From positions 1 through 13,245 of the forward strand of contig CAVPUD010000074.1 of the NCBI GenBank assembly GCA_963708545.1: a stretch of 13,245 nucleotides of DNA, given 5' to 3'. The notes under the pieces were generated by a model that made no database searches, was not told where the DNA came from, and saw nothing but the letters and a program-made list of their open reading frames with translations. The stretch is from Extensimonas sp963708545 (GTDB lineage Bacteria; Pseudomonadota; Gammaproteobacteria; Burkholderiales; Burkholderiaceae_C). The translations under genes and the position numbers were made by a program. Below are positions 1 through 5,667 of the stretch, one piece after another (within the stretch, counting starts at the first letter, position 1; the number at the start of each line of letters is the position of its first letter).

Positions 1-1
1 A

Positions 2-343
2 ACAGCTGGGCGCATTGCTGCGGGCTTGCAGCGCATGGACCTGGTCATCCTTGACGAGCTGGGCTACCTGCCCTTCAGTCAGGCGGGCGCAGCCTTGCTG
101 TTGCACCTGCTCAGCAAGCTGTACGAGCACACCAGCGTGATGATCACCACCAACTTGGACTTCAAGGAATGGTCCAGCGTGTTCGGCGACGCCAAGATGA
201 CCACGGCCTTGCTGGACCGGTTGACCCACCACTGCCACATCGTGGAGACGGGCAACGAATCGCACCGCTTCATGCACAGCACGGCTGTGGCCAAGAAACG
301 CATCAAGGCACGCGAACAGGCCAAGAAAGCTGAGCCGTTCTGA
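2..343 (+). CDS. istB: IstB-like transposition helper ATPase, C-terminal part (5' truncated by window)
   Basis: The reading frame is open from the first bases of the window and ends in TGA at 341-343, giving about 113 residues of a protein usually near 250. The Walker B segment LVILDELGYLPF is clear, followed by the family-typical LLHLLSKLYEHTSVMITTNLDFKEWSSVF and the arginine-bearing LLDRLTHHCHIVE. These are hallmarks of IstB, a AAA+ ATPase related to DnaC. It assembles on target DNA and licenses the IstA transposase of IS21-family elements. The Walker A motif should lie upstream, outside the window. The tail is basic (KKRIKAREQAKKAEPF). The visible part has no frameshift, so the gene may be intact. 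Its upstream neighbour is expected to be istA. Confidence 0.92.
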   Translation, partial: TAGRIAAGLQRMDLVILDELGYLPFSQAGAALLLHLLSKLYEHTSVMITTNLDFKEWSSVFGDAKMTTALLDRLTHHCHIVETGNESHRFMHSTAVAKKRIKAREQAKKAEPF

Positions 344-352
344 GCGGTGAAA

Positions 353-391
353 GGGTAAGCCGCTACGGGCTACGCCCTGCACGGCTTACCC
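353..391 (+). repeat. Stem-loop just downstream of istB
   Basis: A perfect 10-bp inverted repeat, GGGTAAGCCG (353-362) against CGGCTTACCC (382-391), encloses a second small stem GGGC/GCCC (367-370, 374-377). It starts 9 bases after the istB stop. It could end istAB transcription or protect the message, but no T-run follows, so an ordinary intrinsic terminator is not supported. Confidence 0.6.
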
Positions 392-485
392 TCAACGACG
401 ACCACCGAGTCAGTCCAACAAGGAAAAAACAAACTCAGGCGCTACACTTATCCACAGCCAGCCTTCACAGGTTGGCCAATAGCCC

Positions 486-529
486 TGGCTCAAAATTCAA
501 TCGGCACGGTGGCTCAATTTTGAATCGGC
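486..529. repeat. IS21-type subterminal end repeats
   Basis: Two 20-bp copies lie 24 bp apart: TGGCTCAAAATTCAATCGGC (486-505) and TGGCTCAATTTTGAATCGGC (510-529). They differ only in the central AAAATTC/ATTTTGA part, so they are direct repeats at their ends with a near-palindromic middle. Such multiple end repeats are the usual transposase binding sites of IS21-family elements. Confidence 0.7.
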
Positions 530-550
530 GCCAACAAACAGGCCATTGCC

Positions 551-597
551 CGAACCCGAAGCCCCGAGTTTTTGCACCAGTACGCGCGCGCGCGAGG
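551..597. repeat. 47-bp direct repeat, copy 1
   Basis: The segment begins CGAACCCGAAGCCCC and ends in an alternating CG run then AGG (CGCGCGCGCGAGG). It is identical, base for base, to 1591-1637. Similarity stops abruptly on both sides. This copy starts 10 bases after the inferred IS21 right end. Confidence 0.9.
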
Positions 598-903
598 AAG
601 CAACGCCGGCTGACTGGCCTCAAAGCGGGGTACCGAGACACCATGACCCGGAGGGTCTCCAGTCTTTGGACACCCCCATCCCACGCCGGCCCTGCATCCT
701 GAACTTTTCCACGGACATTGCCAAAAACAGGGGTTACAGAACCCAAGCACAAGCCCGCAAATTGGCGTATTTCCCGCAGCGCGCGATGGCTTGCTGGCGA
801 CTGGCGCAGGCACGGCCCCAGATACCGCAGAGCTGCCGGGGGGTAGCGAAACACTACCCCATCGTTGCAGCACCGGTGCAGGCGTGGTGAAGGGGGCGGC
901 GTT

Positions 904-1437
904 TTAGCGCCCCCATTGGCGGGCACCGCGCGCGTGACGGCACCGGTCATAAGCGGCTGCACCCCAGATACCCACCACGCCAAAGATAAGAAGAATAAGA
1001 ATATCCTTATTATTCTTTCCATATCCTTTACCGGGGCGCCGGCCTGAATACCGGCGCAGCGGATGGCGGCACAAAGGACGGGCCACGCAGCGGTACGCCT
1101 CGGCTGGCTTTACTTCGCCCATCCTCACCTTTTCAGCCAAGTCTGGGCGCTCGCTGGCGAGCTTGTCGCCGCGCTCCACCGCGCCACGGTTCGTGTGGCT
1201 GGCGGCGGCTTTGGCGGTTACACCGTAGTTCTCTCTGCTTTCTGTTTTTGGTCGCTCCACAACTTGTGGAGGCACCAAAACCTCACCAGCTCGCGGGTTA
1301 CTGACTTCGTGCTGCGCCTTCGCCGCTTCAGCCCGCTTCCTGTTCGCTTCGTCCTGAATGCGCTTGCGCTCTGCCTGCCATGCCGCAGAATGCTCGCTGC
1401 TACGGGTATCCATGCTGGTATCCACGCAATCGGGCAT
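904..1437 (-). pseudogene. Truncated DNA-binding-type protein of mobile elements, fused to unrelated sequence
   Basis: Read on the minus strand from an ATG at 1437, or from ATG 1413, the first about 116 residues look like real protein. They give a charged helical N-terminus (AAWQAERKRIQDEANRKRAEAAKAQHE split by a short linker) and then SHTNRGAVERGDKLASERPD and LAEKVRMGEVKPAEAYR. The latter resembles a segment often seen in ParB-like and other plasmid or phage DNA-binding proteins; this is from memory and was not searched. After residue 116 (base about 1090) the frame turns into Arg/Cys/Pro-rich sequence and then a hydrophobic stretch (ILILLIFGVVGIWGAAAY) before the stop at 904, with no family character. 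I read this as a gene cut at about 1090 and joined to other DNA. An intact small membrane fusion is possible but unlikely. Clustered GGTACGC motifs and an inverted repeat lie just upstream of its start. Confidence 0.45.
988..1017. repeat. AT-rich inverted repeat, 12-bp arms and 6-bp spacer
   Basis: The arms AAGAAGAATAAG (988-999; base 988 is A and arm reads AAGAAGAATAAG) and CTTATTATTCTT (1006-1017) pair at 11 of 12 positions around the spacer AATATC. The surrounding DNA is GC-rich, so this patch stands out. ATATCCTT recurs at 1001-1008 and 1021-1028, exactly 20 bp apart. It could be an operator or a recombinase site; its function is unknown. Confidence 0.55.
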
Positions 1438-1500
1438 TTTCTGGATGGTTACCAGCGCATGGTTTCCAAGGCGCTTCCACGGAAACCCATGTTTTCAGCA

Positions 1501-1533
1501 GGTACGCCTCGGCTGGTACGCAGGCCGGTACGC
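1501..1533. repeat. Three GGTACGC motifs upstream of the broken gene
   Basis: GGTACGC occurs at 1501-1507, 1515-1521 and 1527-1533. The first is part of a 16-bp sequence (GGTACGCCTCGGCTGG, 1501-1516) that recurs exactly at 1092-1107, inside the last recognisable codons of the broken minus-strand gene. A nearby inverted repeat GGTTTCC/GGAAACC (1461-1467, 1481-1487) lies between the motifs and the gene start. The layout suits an operator or iteron-like site, or a duplication scar. Confidence 0.4.
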
Positions 1534-1590
1534 ACGGAGCCTTGGGTTTGTGCTGGGCAAGCTGGCGCGGTGGTTAGCGCGCTTTTGGGG

Positions 1591-1637
1591 CGAACCCGAA
1601 GCCCCGAGTTTTTGCACCAGTACGCGCGCGCGCGAGG
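1591..1637. repeat. 47-bp direct repeat, copy 2
   Basis: This copy is identical to 551-597 and in the same orientation, with start-to-start spacing of 1040 bp. It lies 148 bp from the 3' end of tRNA-Ser. The flanking bases differ from those of copy 1. Confidence 0.9.
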
Positions 1638-1784
1638 CCTTTGGCGTGGCTCAGTCAGTGACAAGGGAGCGATGGCGCTGGACTGAGGGCGGAAATCGAG
1701 CACTTGCAACGGGCCTCACGTTGTGGGCTTTTATGTGGGGCAAATACTGAAAACCGCTGTAAGTTGTTGATTCCATTGACTTAC

Positions 1785-1877
1785 TGGCGGAAACGGAGGG
1801 ATTCGAACCCTCGATGAGGCTCTACACCCCATACTCCCTTAGCAGGGGAGCACCTTCGGCCACTCGGTCACGTTTCC
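1785..1877 (-). tRNA. tRNA-Ser (anticodon GCU)
   Basis: Read on the minus strand, the acceptor arm GGAAACG (1877-1871) pairs with CGTTTCC. It is followed by discriminator G and an encoded CCA ending at 1785. The anticodon stem CTCCC/GGGAG encloses the loop CTGCTAA, so the anticodon is GCT, reading AGC and AGU serine codons. The T arm GAGGGTTCGAATCCCTC is canonical. The length of 93 nt and a long variable arm are typical of serine tRNAs. It lies 66 bp downstream of lysC on the same strand. Its 3' end faces the accessory region. Confidence 0.97.
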
Positions 1878-1943
1878 AATCGCATTATTATGCCTCAGTT
1901 CAGGCGCTGTCCCGGCACATTTTCAGTGTCTTGTGGAGCAGTT

Positions 1944-3218
1944 TCATGCCGCGGCTGGTTCCTGGTCGAGGTCGAAGGCGCAGTGCAGGGCGCGCACGGC
2001 GAGCTCCATGTATTTTTCGTCGATCACGACCGAGGTCTTGATCTCGGAGGTGGAGATCATCTGGATGTTGATGCCCTCTTCGCTCAGCGTGCGAAACATT
2101 TTGCTCGCCACGCCCACGTGGCTGCGCATGCCGATGCCGACGATGCTCACCTTGCAAATCTTGGTGTCGCCTATGACGGCCTCCGCGCCCAGCTTGGGCA
2201 GCACTTTTTCCTTGAGCAGATCGACGGTGCGTGCATAGTCGTTGCGGTGCACCGTGAAGCTGAAGTCGGTTTTGCCGTCCTTGCTCACGTTCTGGATGAT
2301 CATGTCCACCTCGATGTTTGCGTCCGCCACGGCGCCGAGGATCTGGTAGGCGATGCCGGGCTTGTCGGGTACGCCGAGCACGGAAATCTTGGCCTCGTCG
2401 CGGTTGAAAGCGATGCCGGATACAAGGGCTTGTTCCATGTTTTCGTCTTCCTCAAAAGTGATCAGCGTGCCCGAGCGGGCTTCTTCTTCGATGGGGATGT
2501 CCCAGGGCGTGAAGCTCGAGAGCACGCGGATGGGCACCTTGTATTTGCCCGCGAACTCGACCGAGCGGATCTGCAGCACTTTGGAGCCCAGGCTCGCCAT
2601 TTCGAGCATTTCCTCGAAGCTGATGCTGCGCAGGCGGCGCGCTTCGGGCACCACGCGCGGGTCGGTGGTATAGACGCCATCGACGTCGGTGTAGATCAGG
2701 CATTCGTCGGCTTTGAGCGCTGCAGCCACGGCCACGGCCGAGGTGTCGGAGCCGCCGCGCCCCAGCGTGGTGATGTTGCCCTCGCTGTCTATACCCTGAA
2801 AGCCCGTGATGATGACCACCTTGCCCGCGGCGAGGTCGGCGCGCACACGCTGGTCGTCGATCGATTCGATGCGCGCCTTGGTGAAGGCGCTGTCGGTGCG
2901 AATGGGCACCTGCCAGCCCGCGTAGCTGACGGCGTCGATGCCCTCGGCCTGCAGCGCGATCGCGAGCAGCGCGGACGAAGCCTGTTCGCCAGTAGCGGCG
3001 AGCATGTCGAGCTCGCGCTGGTAGGCCGGCATGACGCGTGCGGGGGCGAGTTCTTTGGCCAGGCCGAGCAGGCGGTTGGTTTCGCCGCTCATGGCGCTTG
3101 GGACGACCACCATCTGGTAGCCCGCGCGCGCCCATTTGGCCACGCGCTTGGCGACGTTGCGGATGCGCTCGGTCGAGCCCATCGAGGTGCCGCCGTATTT
3201 ATGAACGATCAATGCCAT
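1944..3218 (-). CDS. lysC: Aspartate kinase (aspartokinase), lysine-sensitive type
   Basis: The 424-residue protein phosphorylates L-aspartate, the first committed step to lysine, threonine, methionine and diaminopimelate. The N-terminal kinase domain (about 1-250) has KYGGTS at 7-12, the MSGETNRL substrate loop at 43-50, GRGGSDTSAVAVA at 153-165 and YTDVDGVYTTDPR at 176-188. Two ACT domains follow (about 266-345 and 353-415), the usual allosteric binding sites for lysine and threonine. It is full length for the monofunctional class and is not fused to homoserine dehydrogenase. The ATG at 3218 is the only sensible start because KYGG must lie at the N-terminus. It has no purine-rich ribosome site before it (TTTTTCCTTT). 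By contrast, Met261 is preceded by GAGGAA at good spacing (separate entry). The gene follows tilS by 48 bp and precedes tRNA-Ser. Confidence 0.97.
   Translation of the reverse strand: MALIVHKYGGTSMGSTERIRNVAKRVAKWARAGYQMVVVPSAMSGETNRLLGLAKELAPARVMPAYQRELDMLAATGEQASSALLAIALQAEGIDAVSYAGWQVPIRTDSAFTKARIESIDDQRVRADLAAGKVVIITGFQGIDSEGNITTLGRGGSDTSAVAVAAALKADECLIYTDVDGVYTTDPRVVPEARRLRSISFEEMLEMASLGSKVLQIRSVEFAGKYKVPIRVLSSFTPWDIPIEEEARSGTLITFEEDENMEQALVSGIAFNRDEAKISVLGVPDKPGIAYQILGAVADANIEVDMIIQNVSKDGKTDFSFTVHRNDYARTVDLLKEKVLPKLGAEAVIGDTKICKVSIVGIGMRSHVGVASKMFRTLSEEGINIQMISTSEIKTSVVIDEKYMELAVRALHCAFDLDQEPAAA
2436..2453 (-). promoter_or_regulatory. Candidate internal ribosome site and ATG inside lysC
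   Basis: On the minus strand GAGGAA (2453-2448) stands 9 bases before the in-frame ATG at 2438-2436 (Met261). This matches consensus better than anything before the main start. Initiation here would give a 164-residue product made only of the two ACT domains. Bacillus and Corynebacterium aspartokinases make such a beta subunit from an in-frame internal start. Use of this site here is inference. Confidence 0.35.
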
Positions 3219-3266
3219 AAAGGAAAAAGCCCAAAAAACCGCCGCAAAACTGCTGTCGCACGAGGC

Positions 3267-4247
3267 TCAGCGTGTGCCGGCGGGTGGCGGAAAAAGCGCA
3301 GGATTGTACCAATCGAGCCGCTCGCCCGCGCGCACCACGAAGCCGTTGCCGACCTTGATGTGGATGCGCTGGCTGCGCGTTCGGCAGGCGGTGATCTGGC
3401 GCTGCAGCTCCTGCAACTGGGCAGCGCTGGGCGTGGTGTGGTGCGCGCTGCGCAGCCAGTGGCGCAGCACGTTGGCCTGGCGCTCGGGGCCCAGCGTTTG
3501 CAGCGCGGCGAGCTGTGGCGGCACGCCCACCAGGGCCAAGTCTTGCCGGGCCAGTTCGTGCAACAGGGCGCTGGCCTGCGCGGCATGCGCAGCCGAGCGC
3601 GCGAAGGTGTCGCGAAACGCCGGAAAGGCCGCTTCGAGCGCAGGCAGCACGCGCGCGCGGATGCGGTTGCGCGTGTAGCGCTCGTCGCTGTTGCTCGGGT
3701 CTTCGATCCAGCCCTCGCCCTGCGCGCGCAGCCAGGCGCGCACGTCGGCGCCGGCCACGCGCAGCAAGGGGCGCCACCAATGCAGGCCGCCGCGCTGCCA
3801 GTGCGCGGGCATGGCCGCGAGCCCGGCCACGCCCGCGCCGCGCGAGAGCGCGAGCAGCAGGGTTTCGACCTGGTCGTCGGCGTGCTGCGCCAACGCTATT
3901 GATTGAATAGCTTCTTGCGCAAGGCTATCCTTCGCTACAGCCTCAAAAGCCTGGTATCTGGCGCGGCGGGCGGCATCCTCGGGGCTGGCGCCGCGCGCGG
4001 GCCGCGCGTCTATGCGCTGCAGGTGCAGCGGCACGCCCAGGCGCGCGCACAGCGCGATGCAGTGGCGCTCGAAGTCGTCCGCCGCCGCCTGCAGGCCGTG
4101 GTGCACGTGGATCGCCTGCACCTGCCCGGGCCAGCGGCGCGCGCAGGCCAGCAGCAGCGCGCTCGAATCGGCACCGCCGCTCAGGCCCACGGCCAGCGGC
4201 AGCGGCGGGGCAAAGGCCCGCATGGCGGCGTCGAAGGATTGCGTCAT
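3267..4247 (-). CDS. tilS: tRNA(Ile)-lysidine synthetase
   Basis: TilS attaches lysine to C34 of the CAU-anticodon tRNA-Ile using ATP, so that the tRNA reads AUA and accepts isoleucine. The 326-residue protein shows the N-type ATP pyrophosphatase P-loop SGGADSS (23-29), HHGLQ (49-53), AQHADDQVETLLLALSRGAG (120-139) and WIEDPSNSDERYTRNRIR (180-197), all diagnostic. It is shorter than the roughly 430-residue E. coli enzyme; the C-terminal part is reduced to about 120 residues after the core. An unusual stretch of about 20 residues between RYQ (97-99) and AQH (120-122) is encoded by a palindromic, AT-richer segment (separate entry). The start ATG at 4247 is 22 residues before the P-loop and has only a weak ribosome site. 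It lies 48 bp upstream of lysC, so co-transcription is plausible. Confidence 0.95.
   Translation of the reverse strand: MTQSFDAAMRAFAPPLPLAVGLSGGADSSALLLACARRWPGQVQAIHVHHGLQAAADDFERHCIALCARLGVPLHLQRIDARPARGASPEDAARRARYQAFEAVAKDSLAQEAIQSIALAQHADDQVETLLLALSRGAGVAGLAAMPAHWQRGGLHWWRPLLRVAGADVRAWLRAQGEGWIEDPSNSDERYTRNRIRARVLPALEAAFPAFRDTFARSAAHAAQASALLHELARQDLALVGVPPQLAALQTLGPERQANVLRHWLRSAHHTTPSAAQLQELQRQITACRTRSQRIHIKVGNGFVVRAGERLDWYNPALFPPPAGTR
3893..3950. repeat. AT-richer palindromic insert inside tilS
   Basis: Within otherwise very GC-rich tilS this patch contains ATAGC (3907-3911), the perfect palindrome CTTGCGCAAG (3914-3923) and GCTAT (3924-3928). These fold into a stem with a 2-base bulge. 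It codes in frame for about KDSLAQEAIQSIAL between two conserved motifs. It resembles short extragenic palindromic repeats I recall from Comamonadaceae genomes (AATAGCTGCTTGCGC-like); this was not checked by search. Confidence 0.45.
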
Positions 4248-4264
4248 GGCGAAGAAGAGGGCCC

Positions 4265-4429
4265 AGGAGCCTGTCGGACTTTGGAATCGTCGGCTGCGAA
4301 TGCGCCGCAGCGGCCCATTTTTTACCGTCTTCTTGCCTCATAGCACCGCTATGGGGCGGCGAATCCGGCAAAAACTGGTCTCGCTGGGGCGCATTCTCGC
4401 TTTCGACGCCCAAAGTCCGACAGGCTCCT
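4265..4429. mobile_element. 165-bp palindromic MITE-like element between accA and tilS
   Basis: Perfect 20-bp terminal inverted repeats (AGGAGCCTGTCGGACTTTGG at 4265-4284, its complement at 4410-4429) bound the element. Partial pairing continues inward: CGTCG, GCGA, ATGCGCC and CAGCG occur on both arms. The centre is CATAGC-ACC-GCTATG (4339-4353), so nearly the whole element can fold into one long hairpin. It has no transposase and no plausible gene. Clear target duplication is not visible. It lies 17 bp upstream of the tilS start, where it could change tilS expression or end transcription coming from accA. Confidence 0.75.
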
Positions 4430-4581
4430 AGGAGCAGCGGCGAAACAGGCGCACCTGCGAGGAAGCATGGCCCGCAGGCGCGGCCGGTCATAGCCGTGCC
4501 CCGCCATGCCAACGCAGCAGGATGGCTGGGTAGCGCCCGGTGCCCGGCGCTTTCGCGTGCCGCGGCGCCTATCGTCCTCAT

Positions 4582-4604
4582 GGGCATTGCGCAGCGCAAC
4601 GCCC
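4582..4604 (-). terminator. Hairpin after the accA stop, weak terminator candidate
   Basis: In minus-strand RNA, GGGCGUUGCG-CUG-CGCAAUGCCC forms a 10-bp stem with one G-U pair, starting 7 bases after the accA stop. The single imperfect pair is G-U on this strand but A-C on the other, favouring a role in accA messenger RNA. No U-run follows, so it may be a 3' stabiliser rather than an intrinsic terminator. Confidence 0.35.
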
Positions 4605-4611
4605 CTGCGGG

Positions 4612-5589
4612 TCATTGGCTTTCCGCCTTGGTGTCGTTGAAGCGGCCGTAGCTCTTGAGGCGCTCGTAGCGGCGCTCGACCAGCTCCTTGGGCTTGAGGT
4701 CGGCCAGCTGGCGGTACGCCTCGCCGAGCGCGCGCTTGAGAAAGGCCGACATTTGCTTGGGATCGCGGTGCGCGCCGCCCACGGGTTCGCTGACGATCTT
4801 GTCGATGAGTCCGAGCGCCTTGAGGCGATGTGCCGTGATGCCCAGGGCCTCGGCGGCATCCTGGGCTTTTTCGTTGGTTTTCCAGAGGATGGAGGCGCAG
4901 CCCTCGGGGCTGATGACCGAGTAGATCGCGTATTGCAGCATCAGCACCTGGTCGCCCACACCGATCGCGAGTGCGCCGCCCGAGCCGCCCTCACCGATGA
5001 TGGTGCTGATGATGGGCACTTCGAGCTGCGCCATCTCGAAAATGTTGCGCCCTATGGCTTCGGACTGGCCGCGCTCTTCGGCGTCTATGCCGGGGTAGGC
5101 GCCGGGCGTGTCCACGAAGGTGAACACGGGCAGGTGGAATTTCTCGGCCGTTTTCATGAGGCGCAGCGCCTTGCGGTAGCCCTCGGGCTTGCTCATGCCG
5201 AAGTTGCGCAGCGTGCGCTCCTTGGTGTCGCGCCCTTTCTGGTGGCCCAGCACCATGCAGGCGTGGCCGTTGAAGCGCGCCAGGCCGCCGACGATGGACT
5301 GGTCGTCGGCGTAGTGGCGGTCGCCGTGCAGCTCGACGAAGTCGGTGAAGATGTCGCGCACGTAGTCCAGCGTGTAGGGGCGCTCGGGGTGGCGCGCGAT
5401 CTTGGTGATCTGCCAGGGCGAGAGGTGGCTGTAGATGTCTTTGGTGAGCTGCTGGCTTTTTTTGCTGAGCTGTTCGATTTCTTCCGAGATGTCGACGGCG
5501 CTTTCGTTTTGCACGTAGCGCAGCTCTTCGATTTTGGTTTCGAGTTCGGCAATGGGCTGCTCGAAGTCGAGAAAGGTTTTTTTGGCCAA
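4612..5589 (-). CDS. accA: Acetyl-CoA carboxylase, carboxyltransferase alpha subunit
   Basis: AccA and AccD transfer the carboxyl group from carboxybiotin to acetyl-CoA, making malonyl-CoA for fatty acid synthesis. The protein of 325 residues (E. coli has 319) begins MAKKTFLDFEQPIAELETKI and contains a coiled N-terminal region (about 10-52), FVDTPGAYPGIDAEERGQSE (158-177) and the oxyanion-forming glycine stretch GEGGSGGALAIGVGD (199-213), then YSVISPEGCASILWK (223-237). The chosen start is TTG at 5589: AGGAG lies 7 bases before it, and the product then matches the family N-terminus. An upstream ATG at 5652 would add 21 non-conserved residues that run over a hairpin. Its upstream neighbour is the DNA glycosylase gene, 78 bp away. 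A MITE-like element separates it from tilS downstream. Confidence 0.97.
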   Translation of the reverse strand: MAKKTFLDFEQPIAELETKIEELRYVQNESAVDISEEIEQLSKKSQQLTKDIYSHLSPWQITKIARHPERPYTLDYVRDIFTDFVELHGDRHYADDQSIVGGLARFNGHACMVLGHQKGRDTKERTLRNFGMSKPEGYRKALRLMKTAEKFHLPVFTFVDTPGAYPGIDAEERGQSEAIGRNIFEMAQLEVPIISTIIGEGGSGGALAIGVGDQVLMLQYAIYSVISPEGCASILWKTNEKAQDAAEALGITAHRLKALGLIDKIVSEPVGGAHRDPKQMSAFLKRALGEAYRQLADLKPKELVERRYERLKSYGRFNDTKAESQ

Positions 5590-5596
5590 CGTCGTT

Positions 5597-5627
5597 CTCC
5601 TAGGGGCGCGTGCCATCGAGGCACGCG
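5597..5627 (-). promoter_or_regulatory. accA leader: perfect hairpin next to the ribosome site
   Basis: An 8-bp perfect inverted repeat, CGCGTGCC (5607-5614) and GGCACGCG (5620-5627), with a 5-base loop, sits directly before the AGGAG ribosome site (5601-5597 on the minus strand) of the TTG start. The spacing would let the stem influence ribosome access or mark the end of the upstream message. No T-run follows. Confidence 0.45.
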
Positions 5628-5667
5628 AATGTCCCGCGCTGCCATACTGCATGCGGGAATGGACAGG

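Larger units (their letters stand above)
1..540 (+). mobile_element. 3' part of an IS21-family insertion sequence (right end)
   Basis: The stretch holds the end of an istB-type helper gene (to 343), a hairpin (353-391) and a subterminal pair of 20-bp repeats (486-505 and 510-529). It then ends in ...GCGCCAACAAACA near 540. IS21-family elements encode istA and istB in tandem, end in TG...CA and carry multiple internal end repeats, which matches this layout. The left end, istA and the first part of istB lie outside the window, so completeness cannot be judged. The exact outer base (about 536-540) is inferred from the CA end and is not confirmed by a target duplication. Confidence 0.7.
541..1784. 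other. Accessory relic region without a convincing intact gene
   Basis: This stretch lies between the IS right end and the tRNA-Ser 3' end. It contains a 47-bp direct repeat pair, a broken minus-strand gene (904-1437) and hairpins at 840-860 (GGGGTAG/CTACCCC), 892-914 (GGGGGCG/CGCCCCC) and 1036-1057 (GCGCCGG/CCGGCGC). It also has an AT-rich inverted repeat (988-1017) and clustered GGTACGC motifs (1501-1533). The last bases before the tRNA form a 6-bp inverted repeat (GTAAGT 1759-1764, ACTTAC 1779-1784). Reading frames here lack family-like protein sequence apart from the broken gene. The likely history is a decayed integrative element beside a tRNA gene, later hit by an IS; this is inference. 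Confidence 0.5.

Noticed and set aside
988..1017. A chromosomal dif (XerCD) site
   Set aside because: The arm-spacer-arm geometry is similar, but the arms do not carry the GCATAA...TTATG type core of proteobacterial dif sites.
465..1022. Minus-strand reading frame starting MERIIRIFLFFLSLAWW, looking like a signal peptide
   Set aside because: The hydrophobic start comes from the AT-rich inverted repeat, which reads as hydrophobic in more than one frame. The remainder is Arg/Pro/Cys-rich without family character, crosses the 47-bp repeat and the IS end, and the purine-rich ribosome-like AAAGGA is only 1 base from the ATG.
1890..3902. A very long plus-strand open frame opposite lysC and tilS
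   Set aside because: It is a His/Ala/Gly/Val-rich antisense shadow of GC-rich codons and runs across two unmistakable genes. The same applies to the long frames opposite accA and the glycosylase (4540-6366), cysS (6625-8172) and hemY (11692-13062).
5590..5652. 21-residue N-terminal extension of AccA from an ATG at 5652
   Set aside because: The added residues are not AccA-like, they cross a perfect hairpin, and the TTG at 5589 has a strong ribosome site and gives the family N-terminus.
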